Part shown: positions 58,101 to 64,000 of the stretch, piece by piece
How positions within the stretch are numbered: position 1 is the stretch's first letter
How the letters are laid out: every line of letters begins with the position of its first letter
NCBI RefSeq assembly: GCF_032362555.1
Contig: NC_083507.1
Location: 1,305,001-1,369,000 of the forward strand
Length of the DNA stretch: 64,000 nucleotides
Direction of reading: 5' to 3'
Origin: Amyelois transitella
Taxonomy: Eukaryota > Arthropoda > Insecta > Lepidoptera > Pyralidae
Notes under the pieces: generated by a model
Database searches by the model: none
What the model was told of the DNA's origin: nothing
What the model saw: the letters and a program-made list of their open reading frames with translations, nothing else
Position numbers and translations under genes: made by a program

Positions 58101-58630
58101 ATGAATGTGGATGAAGCGAAGGAAGTATGCAGAGATCGTGGCAAGTGGAAAGAGGTAGTCTCTGCCTACCCCTCCGGGAAAGAGGCGTGATTTTATGTAT
58201 GTTTATTATCAAAATTGAATACAAGGTGTCACTTATTTTTTTGTGTTGGTGCCGTGTGGTTCCCGGCACCAACACAAAAAAAGAATAGGACCACTCCATC
58301 TCTTTCCCATGGATGTCGTAAAAGGCGACTAAGGGATAGGCTTATAACCTTAGGATTCTTTTAGTCGATGGGCTAGCAACCTATCGCTATTTGAAACCCA
58401 ATTCTATAATTAAGCCAAATACCTGAAGGCTGGCTCTGTCTGCCCCGCAAGGGATATAGACGCGATTATATGTATATGTGTATATCAATTAATGCTAATA
58501 AAATTACGTTCAACAGTTATTCGACGCAGAACTTAAGAAGAGGTTCAAGACCATAGAAATGAACTTCATCCGGCCTCAGGGGATGGGCGAGAACGGGATG
58601 ATGATGCCATACTGGGAACTGATGGCTTGA
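46179..58630 (+). CDS. NOC4: NOC4 (NOC4L), nucleolar complex protein 4
   Basis: A CBF/Mak21-family protein that works with Nop14 in 40S assembly and export. Ten exons: 46179-46301, 46395-46503, 49761-49963, 50789-50919, 51337-51476, 53213-53410, 54441-54612, 55580-55746, 56993-57183 and 58517-58630. Phases agree throughout; 515 aa, about the size of human NOC4L (516). The start is MAAVQQNLTKML. Diagnostic parts are RRHNIEYPDLYNRLYGMFEP, YKRRLLHLADIFLSSTHLPE, GLVAAFAKRLSRLAMVAPPE, LLLRHPGLKRMICLEDTP, DPYVMEETSALNARALGSSL and the end ELKKRFKTIEMNFIRPQG..YWELMA. The segment EAKIKVKEREEEKEEKLL is highly charged. Exon 9 is extremely GC-rich (alanine/arginine-rich), unlike its AT-rich surroundings. 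Exons 6 and 8 have partial duplicates directly downstream. Intron 2 holds a LINE ORF and intron 5 a pogo-like element. Confidence 0.94.
46839..49205 (-). mobile_element. Non-LTR retrotransposon (Jockey/CR1-type RT), 5'-truncated, in NOC4 intron 2
   Basis: An open frame of 707 codons (47045-49168) carries the RT domain: [93 protein letters not shown], the catalytic LFADDSTAI and TKFLGLTVDSQLSWSSHI, and the usual LINE C-terminus. There is no endonuclease domain and no ATG at the start of the frame, which continues upstream to about 49200, so the copy is 5'-truncated. After the stop come AATAAATAGA and a (GATTT)3 tail (46839-46855). The intact frame suggests recent insertion. It is antisense to NOC4. 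Confidence 0.88.
49222..49360 (-). repeat. Degenerate SINE-like repeat next to the LINE
   Basis: GGTTCCCAGCACTTGAGATA, GTTAAAGGCGACTAAGGGA and GTCGGCTAGCAGTCTGT remain. Confidence 0.5.
50955..51165 (-). repeat. SINE-like repeat (260-bp family) in NOC4 intron 4
   Basis: A (CA)n stretch and CATACATATGGTCACGTC, then an inverted copy starting CAATAAAAAAGAATAGAACC and ending in a diverged (ATGT) tail. Confidence 0.65.
51514..52666 (-). mobile_element. pogo-like DNA transposon derivative in NOC4 intron 5
   Basis: The tips GGGGAGACTGGGGACACTTG (left) and its near-inverse (right) continue into ATCCCCA; TA flanks both ends (51512-51513, 52667-52668). The TIR is about 28 bp, and extra inverted GATCAAGTGTCCCC words lie inside. 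On the minus strand a 94-codon frame includes a pipsqueak-type HTH, KLELAVKEILKGNTIKGTAK and LYDVPSMTLRRYARK. The rest of the transposase is absent. Confidence 0.82.
53498..53636 (+). pseudogene. Second copy of the NOC4 exon 6 3' part with donor
   Basis: It repeats exon 6 from FACQWPLM to CDSLDAG and the donor gtaagtg, 226 bp downstream of the original. Nine base differences are visible over about 135 bp. Eight are silent in the exon frame and one changes Thr to Ala. A possible acceptor ggttcag precedes it, but its phase (0) does not fit the flanking exons (phase 1), so inclusion would shift the frame. Confidence 0.85.
53789..54154 (-). mobile_element. Helitron-like element with a LINE tail inserted
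   Basis: From CTAGCTGTGCCCGCGACTTC to TTATAATATTAGTATAGA. A LINE tail of 81 bp (54051-54131) splits its right end. Confidence 0.7.
54051..54131 (-). mobile_element. Severely truncated LINE copy with a 12-bp target duplication
   Basis: CAGCTTTATAAT occurs at 54039-54050 and again at 54132-54143. Between them is only the last 81 bp of the LINE family, with its short (ATGT) tail. Confidence 0.85.
54175..54415 (+). repeat. tRNA-headed SINE, best copy
   Basis: The head TCTGTGGCGCAGCGGTAGTG (A box) and CCCGGGTTCGAATCCCGG (B box and T arm) keep a tRNA-like shape. They are followed by GATGTTTATCTATATAAG, GTTGAGTTAGTATCTCG and CTAACTCAATCTGTG. It lies only 25 bp before NOC4 exon 7. Confidence 0.8.
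54629..54910 (+). mobile_element. Helitron-like element in NOC4 intron 7
   Basis: From a TCTATACTATATACTATAAT start to GACGGAGTCGCGGGCACAGG. It has the same internal blocks as 53789-54154, inverted. A further fragment starts at 55180. Confidence 0.6.
54908..55170 (+). repeat. SINE-like repeat (260-bp family), full copy
   Basis: Starts GTACATACATATAGTCCTG and ends GGTGCCGGGTACCACACG, flush against the Helitron end. Confidence 0.8.
55637..56150 (+). repeat. Tandem copies of the NOC4 exon 8 3' part plus donor (155-164-bp period)
   Basis: The word GGTGGCGCCGCCAGAGGACG starts at 55637 (true exon), 55792, 55956 and 56119. Copies 2 and 3 run through the whole 3' part of exon 8 and its donor ATCA|gtgagt; copy 4 stops after about 35 bp. 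The unit also carries TCTATTGATGTCTGAAGGTC from the intron. Copies differ by one or two exon bases. Confidence 0.93.
56606..56752 (+). mobile_element. LINE 3' tail copy in NOC4 intron 8
   Basis: [20 protein letters not shown] in frame, then TCCGGGAAAGAGGCGTGG and (ATGT)n. Confidence 0.75.
57190..57645. repeat. Minisatellite of seven 67-74-bp units next to NOC4 exon 9
   Basis: Units start with GAATAG(A/G)TTTATT near 57206, 57274, 57341, 57408, 57483, 57557 and 57627, and include CACTTATTGACGTCATATAA. The sequence is the head of a dispersed repeat found singly at 28330 and 40985. The array begins within 15 bp of the exon 9 donor. Confidence 0.85.
57661..58203 (+). mobile_element. LINE 3' fragment, longest copy of the (ATGT)n family
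   Basis: Two overlapping frames read HRGVLVPTLMYGSESWVWQK, NAVEMRALRSMLGVKLSDRI and LRWFGHVERMNESRLTKQIY, then after one frameshift VGRPRRTYLDQIKDVLVKGQ and [20 protein letters not shown] to PSGKEA. The end is GAGGCGTGATTTTATGTATG. It is the C-terminal part of a non-LTR ORF2; RTE-like is my guess. It sits in NOC4 intron 9. Confidence 0.82.
58247..58490 (-). repeat. SINE-like repeat (260-bp family) upstream of the last NOC4 exon
   Basis: Starts GTGCCGTGTGGTTCCCGGCA and ends CGCGATTATATGTATATGTG; the GAACGTGGCC block is deleted. Confidence 0.75.
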
Positions 58631-60256
58631 ACGCGATCGGGAATTCGATTCAGGAATGTTGGCAACACTGCTACGAGGTAGTACGGTGCGTTTCTGTAAA
58701 TAGCGGGGACTGGTATTGACTACTCATTCTATTTTTGAATATTTCGTTTGTATATTCAGCCAGTTAAATTCATGTTCCTTTTTTAAATATTTATTTTAAT
58801 TATCTAAATAGGTACCCTGTTGTTTAGAGAAACGATGATGATTCTAGAATGTTCGAGTCGTTTGACGTGTGATTTGGAACTTCTGAAATAGATATATATA
58901 ATATAAAAAAATTATGTTGTAACTTTGTTTGAGTATTATAAGTGAAGTATTTATTTATCTTTAAATTGATGTTTCGATATATTTCGTATAACTAACTATA
59001 TTTATGACTATTTTCGCTTTTAGACACGACTTTCCACCGTATATTGGGACCTTTAATTGTATCATGCACAAAGGCCTGAAATCATACATTTTACTTGTTT
59101 TTTTTTTTACGTAGAGTTACGTAAAGATATCACTTCGACCATATGACTGACACAGGGTAAATAAACATTTGCCATTTCATCCATTTAAATGGTATTACGT
59201 CGAAACTAAAGATTTTTTATTTATTGTGCAAGATGGCGCTTTTTGTATCTGTTTAAAACACTACAATGACGAATTATTGAGGTGACTTTTCCATGTGCGG
59301 CAATTTTTATGCCAAGCATAGAATACTTATAAACTGAACCGTGTTTCTCATATAAGACCAAATTATAGATACATATGTGAAATTTTATTAAAATCGGTTC
59401 AGTAGTTTCGGAGTTTGGACTTTGGAAACCAAGGGAGTTTCATTTATTCTAGAATTGCTTGATCGACACGTTATTTCGATCAAGCGATTCTATCGAGAAA
59501 TGTTTGACGACTTTTCGTCTATGTCCGTCGCCATTTTGTTAATGTATTTGTTTTGTAGATAACTCATATCATTCAATCAAAATAATACTATGTGCTGTTA
59601 GAAAAACGTAAAGCGGAAATACCATACAAAATAAGGTTCATTCAAACAGGCAAACTATCTTGCACATCTTGGTGTTATTAATGTATGTCACAGGTCCGGT
59701 AATGCACATTATATGTTAGCTATAATATCTACTTTCTACGTCTTGTGTAAAATGAGTGGAGATTTTGACAAATATAAAGTAAAAATGAAAGTTTTGCACT
59801 GTAATTTAATTATATATGTATGTTAAAATGTAGTTAAATTAATGTTATAGTTTGGTTATTTTATTTTTTTACGGTTGAGGTATAAAGTCTGTGATCATAC
59901 GAGGATGTTTTAGGGACTTTTTCTCCGTCAAATTAACTCCTGCTTAAGAGAGGAATTAAAAAGCATATTCCGAGCCCCAATGCTAAGTTATGGGGGGTAC
60001 ACTTGGGAATACAAAATATGCAGAGAAATGTGTTTTATAGTAATTAAAAATATAATAATTTTTAGTTAAAATTTCTGTTAAAAAAAAGAATTTGTATGGA
60101 GAAAATTGTCTATAGTATGTCCTCAAAAGGCTGGTTGCGCGTCGCGAGTGTTGCCAGCCTAAGGCGCTGTCCTAATAAAATTGCCAATATAATATAAATA
60201 ATTTTTGATTTGACGTGTACTCCTTAAAAAAGAACAATGATTTTGGGGTACATATA

Positions 60257-60555
60257 ACAGAGCGTTTGTGGTCGAATCGCTAAGATGCCCGGATAAATAG
60301 CGTAATGCGCAGAAAGGCACAGTTTCGAATCCCATCTCGACCATATACCATACCACTGACTATTTTCGAAGTTATGTACATTAGTTTGAATACTAACCGA
60401 TGCTCTTACGGTGTGGAAAACTGCACATGCAACTGTATGTGTAACCATGGATCCAATACGGATTATGTTTACCTTCAAATGCAGTATCCAATGTCTAGGG
60501 CTTAACCCAGGCCGCCCCTCTCCAGAGTAGTGAGGATGCAACCGGGACTAAAGCC
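60257..60555 (+). repeat. tRNA-like SINE copy
   Basis: A head with ACAGAGCGTTTGTGGTCGAA and CACAGTTTCGAATCCCATCT (B box), then CCGATGCTCTTACGG and TAGTGAGGATGCAACC. Opposite in orientation to 6835-7160. Confidence 0.6.
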
Positions 60556-61207
60556 AGGAGCAAGAAGAAGATTGAGATTCGTGATGGTCAGCTAATTTTA
60601 GGAAATATAGAAATTACACCTTGGCATAATTTTTCAGCCACACGAACGAAGTCGTGGACATTAACTATATATGTATAATTGTGTATGTATTTAACATCAT
60701 GAACCTACCTCAAGGGTAAACCACTTATTTACGATGTTTGTTAAATAATATGGTTCATATTAGGACAACGCCTTAAAAAAATCGAATGTTAAGGTTCGTG
60801 CCGATGGATTATTTAATGGCCCCTCCACTCGACGGGTCTCGTCTTCCTTTTCTAACGTTTTTATTGTAACTTTTTTGTTTCATTCCATTTATTATGCTAT
60901 TTAACCCCCATATTGTTGACATAAGTATACTGAGAGCTATATAAATTATTACAATAACTTCAATAAAGGAAATTATCGATTTACATATAATTTATAAGCT
61001 CTTTGGGTATGATTTAAGTATAATTTTGCATCCCCGCTGTGTCGGGGTGTGAGACAGCAACGGCCATATTTATTTAATTGTTGATAGTTCAACCTCGCAG
61101 TTAAGGGTGCGGCTTTTACGAAATATTTCTCCGATGGCAGGTTGAGTGAAGCGAAGATTCTATTTTAGCGACACTTCATATATATTATATATATATATAT
61201 ATATCTA

Positions 61208-61253
61208 CTAGTAGAGTATAGTAGTAGATATATCTACTACTATACTCTACTAG
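61208..61253. repeat. 46-bp perfect palindrome
   Basis: CTAGTAGAGTATAGTAGTAG plus ATA is followed at once by its exact reverse complement, with no spacer. It lies between two (TA)n runs. Confidence 0.95.
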
Positions 61254-61351
61254 ATCTATACTACTACATTTACAGCATGAACTGAATGTTCCAAATGGGG
61301 ACACATTAATAATATTTTGTATTACATATAACATTAATGACACATTATGTA

Positions 61352-61352
<1 letters not shown>

Positions 61353-61409
<57 letters not shown>
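61353..61409. repeat. (AT)n microsatellite
   Basis: About 28 uninterrupted AT units, directly before GGGTACTTCTCTACTAATGG. A shorter (TA)n lies at 61188-61203. Confidence 0.95.
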
Positions 61410-61411
<2 letters not shown>

Positions 61412-62105
61412 GTACTTCTCTACTAATGGGAAAATGGCCCATACAAAGCTGTCCTGATACTTTTTTTTGCTAAATGATAGTTTTTCCTACATAGAAAGCT
61501 AAATTTATTCAAGCTTTAAACTATATAATTGACAACCACTTCATTTTTTTTATATTTTAGGAATTATCCACGATTTAATGAAAAATCATGACAGGGGACT
61601 GACACATATGACAGGGGAATGATTTTTACACAAAAGCAAGATAGTTTTCATTACAAATAAACTTTATTTTAGAAATTGAACATCCAATTAAGAACAAATA
61701 AACATAAACTAAAAAAACTTCTCATAAACTTCAAAGAAATTAACTAAGTCTTTCACTTTGCTTTAAATATTTTTTGGCAAACGTTTTAAACGTTCTTCGA
61801 ATCATAGGTTTATAATCAACATTTTCTTCTTACATCTATCAATTAGTAACTAATATTTTGCATTTTAAATTGAGATCAATGAAACAAAACAACATATAAT
61901 TATCATTGTTAATTGACTTATTCTCTTATACACTAGTATCAGGTAGTTAAATCAGTCTTAAAATTTCAATTTCTGGTCTTTGACATCAGTTGCTTTTATG
62001 CCTATTTTAATTTTTACACCTTCTAAGTAGTAAAATCAGTCTCAATTTAAGTGAGTTATCTTAGAGATCAGCTCTTGAAAATCCTATAATTATCATGTAT
62101 CATCA

Positions 62106-63995
62106 TTACTGTTCAAAAATATTAACCGGTGTATTAAATTTATAAAAGATTCTTTTCCCTTTTAGGATCAAGTCCGGATTAGTCAACTTTTTAATAATTT
62201 GCTCAAAGGCTATATCAGAAACATCTTCTTCGTCTACTTTAAAAGTCAGTCCTTCTTTATCACAGAGTTTTAAAAACGTGACAGTGAATTCACCATCTTC
62301 TTCATCAATTTTATTTATGACCGCAACATAACGGTATTCAGTATGTTTACTCTGCAACTTAACTAATACATAGTCTCCACAATTATACTTGTCGTTGTTA
62401 TCTCGGGAAGGTCCCGCTTCCATTTCTTCCACAGGACTATCAGTTCGTGGCTTGGTCGCATATGAAGGTTCGATTTCAAACATATCAAGGGCATTATCAT
62501 CCTCGGATGAAGAGGTTTCAGATTCGGTGTAAATGTCTTGAACACGAAGCTTCATTTTCTGGTTGTAATTAATTGTTCCAATTTTATAATGTTGACAGGT
62601 ATTAGGGCAAAAACAGCTTAAACTTCTCATTGTCAAAACTGCTGGGGAAGTAGATATTCCAGTGATCTGGTGCACCTTTAATGTTCCATTAAAACTTTTT
62701 AGTTTGGAAGTCTTTTCAATGGCATCAGTAATTGATTGAATATCTTCGTCATTTATTGTATGGAAAATAATCCCAGGACATCTAGCTTGGATGACTTCCA
62801 CAAATTGTTCCAGGGTATCGACATCACCTCCAGCAGCTACAACAGCATCCGCAGTCCTCTTGCAAGTAGCACCAACACCATCTGGTGCACCCTTGCTATG
62901 TCCGGCCTCCGAGTAATTCCACGAAAATCCTTGTAGATTTGGAATATCTTTGGATAATCTCGAGGCCAAAACAAAGAACATAGTTTTGTTCCGATATTGT
63001 GTAACCGGCCCGTCACTAAGGAAATGAACATATTTAATTCCAGGTTGTATTGCTCGGAAAATTGGCTGCAAATGCGCCCAAATAGCTGAGGGTGAATGCG
63101 TCAAGTTTTTGGAAATGGTGGCGTAGGATTGTATTGAGTTTTTGAGATACACAACAACTGTGTGAATACTTATTTGAGTTCGAGATCCTCCGAAGTGGAA
63201 GGGTTGAATCTCTTCTCCGTATTTGGTACAATAATTTTCGGAGAAGTCCATGTGTATCAAAATATCTTCTTCGCCAAGATTTTCCTTCAAATGTTTGATT
63301 GCATTGAATTGATGTACAATGTTTCTTTGGTGGCAAAAGAACTTGTCTAGGTCAGCATGCAATTCATGTATCAACTCTCGCGGACGCAGCGTCAAAGTCT
63401 TTTTAAGGTGTTTAGTCACTAGCTTAGGCTTTTTAGATTTTGGATCCAAATATTCTTGTTTTTCAGATACCCATTTCTTGTATTGTATAGGTTTGTTGTC
63501 ATCAAACTCATTGTAGGCAGGGGTTCTGTTATTGCACACTAGGCATTTTCTTGACAAACACTCCACATTATAGCGATCACAGCATAAATTTTCTAGTAAC
63601 TTCTGATAGCTGTTATACGACAATATTTTTGCCGCGTGTAAACCAGACAGCTTTAAGTCAATGTTGGCGTGAGTGACACAAAGACAAGTGTCACGGTCTT
63701 GAGCTTTTGGCTTGACAACCCAGAAAGGACGCAAACGACAGAACATTTGATAGCTTATTTTGAAATTACTAGCTACAAATTTCTTGTACAAGCTCAGCAC
63801 TGTATCTTGTAGATAGCGTTTTTGATGCTTGATTGAATTTCTTGTAATAAATTCCTTTTTTCCAGCACCTAGTCTGCTATTGCTGTCATCCTCATAAAAC
63901 TCTCTAATCACTTTTGCACATCTCTTCGAAATTTTGTCAATTCGTGTTCGTTTAGGCATTTCCAAAGAAGGAGATGGTTTCCATTTTTTTGTCAT
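62106..63995 (-). CDS. Intronless 629-codon ORF with a DDE-like triad, probably transposon-derived
   Basis: I do not recognise the family by name. One uninterrupted frame, from ATG 63995 to TAA 62106, in a region otherwise without genes. Residues 100-155 form a Cys/His cluster (CLCVTHANID, LCCDRYNVECLSRKCLVC) that could bind zinc. Then come HMDFSENYCTKYG (Asp 250), YVHFLSDGPVTQYRNK (Asp 328) and WNYSEAGHSKGAPDG (Glu 363). Asp 328 and Glu 363 are 34 residues apart, the DD(34)E spacing of RNase H-fold transposases. GVGATCKRTADAVV follows. The acidic linker ESETSSSEDD (about 491-500) leads to a small beta-rich segment, NCGDYVLVKLQSKHTEYRYV and AVINKIDEEDGEFTVTFLKL, resembling a Tudor/chromo-type barrel. 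No stops or frameshifts, so it may be active or domesticated. The 5' end and any far terminus lie outside the window. Confidence 0.7.
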   Translation of the reverse strand: MTKKWKPSPSLEMPKRTRIDKISKRCAKVIREFYEDDSNSRLGAGKKEFITRNSIKHQKRYLQDTVLSLYKKFVASNFKISYQMFCRLRPFWVVKPKAQDRDTCLCVTHANIDLKLSGLHAAKILSYNSYQKLLENLCCDRYNVECLSRKCLVCNNRTPAYNEFDDNKPIQYKKWVSEKQEYLDPKSKKPKLVTKHLKKTLTLRPRELIHELHADLDKFFCHQRNIVHQFNAIKHLKENLGEEDILIHMDFSENYCTKYGEEIQPFHFGGSRTQISIHTVVVYLKNSIQSYATISKNLTHSPSAIWAHLQPIFRAIQPGIKYVHFLSDGPVTQYRNKTMFFVLASRLSKDIPNLQGFSWNYSEAGHSKGAPDGVGATCKRTADAVVAAGGDVDTLEQFVEVIQARCPGIIFHTINDEDIQSITDAIEKTSKLKSFNGTLKVHQITGISTSPAVLTMRSLSCFCPNTCQHYKIGTINYNQKMKLRVQDIYTESETSSSEDDNALDMFEIEPSYATKPRTDSPVEEMEAGPSRDNNDKYNCGDYVLVKLQSKHTEYRYVAVINKIDEEDGEFTVTFLKLCDKEGLTFKVDEEDVSDIAFEQIIKKLTNPDLILKGKRIFYKFNTPVNIFEQ

Positions 63996-64000
63996 TTTAT

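Larger units (their letters stand above)
58631..62105. other. NOC4 3' flank and repeat-rich interval
   Basis: No gene is supported. It holds the presumed NOC4 3' UTR (AT-rich; candidate AATAAA signals are not distinctive), an inverted repeat GCTTGATCG/CGATCAAGC near 59456-59490, a tRNA-like SINE copy (60257-60555), a palindrome (61208-61253) and an (AT)n run (61353-61409). From about 61410 to 62105 it is probably the 3' part of the element encoding the 62106-63995 ORF. Confidence 0.6.

Overview
The window looks like nuclear DNA from a moth or butterfly. It is AT-rich, its genes are intron-rich, and the introns are crowded with short repeats of the lepidopteran kind: Helitron-like ends of the form TCTATACTAATATT...CTAG, tRNA-headed SINEs, a roughly 260-bp SINE-like repeat, and 5'-truncated LINE copies ending in (ATGT)n. 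Four conserved eukaryotic genes could be read exon by exon with consistent splice phases.

Layout. 1-7493: repeats only. 7494-16612 (+): a METTL6-type tRNA m3C methyltransferase. Its stop codon lies at the start of the third exon. A chain of ten short exons follows, ending at an AATAAA signal. At least eight of the introns' segments in this chain read as box C/D snoRNAs, each placed about 70-90 nt before a 3' splice site, so the locus reads as a combined mRNA and snoRNA host gene. 16613-19900: nested inverted-repeat elements. 19901-23443 (-): RPF1, a Brix-domain 60S biogenesis factor. 24068-45760 (-): EFTUD2/Snu114, the U5 snRNP GTPase, in 16 exons, with a 1-bp frameshift in the last exon as given. 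46179-58630 (+): NOC4, a 40S biogenesis factor, in 10 exons, head-to-head with EFTUD2 across about 418 bp. 58631-62105: NOC4 3' flank, microsatellite and a 46-bp perfect palindrome. 62106-63995 (-): an intronless 629-codon ORF with a DD(34)E-like triad, probably transposon-derived.

The four conserved genes and the snoRNAs all belong to RNA modification, ribosome assembly or splicing. A second theme is repeated tandem duplication of the 3' part of an exon together with its 5' splice site. It is seen at five exons of EFTUD2 and NOC4, always with the complete exon first in the direction of transcription. Mobile elements include pogo-like deletion derivatives with TA target duplications, a TTAA-flanked element, a 1.87-kb long-terminal-inverted-repeat element with a 7-bp target duplication, and a LINE reverse-transcriptase ORF in NOC4 intron 2. 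All family calls are from reading the sequence; nothing was searched.
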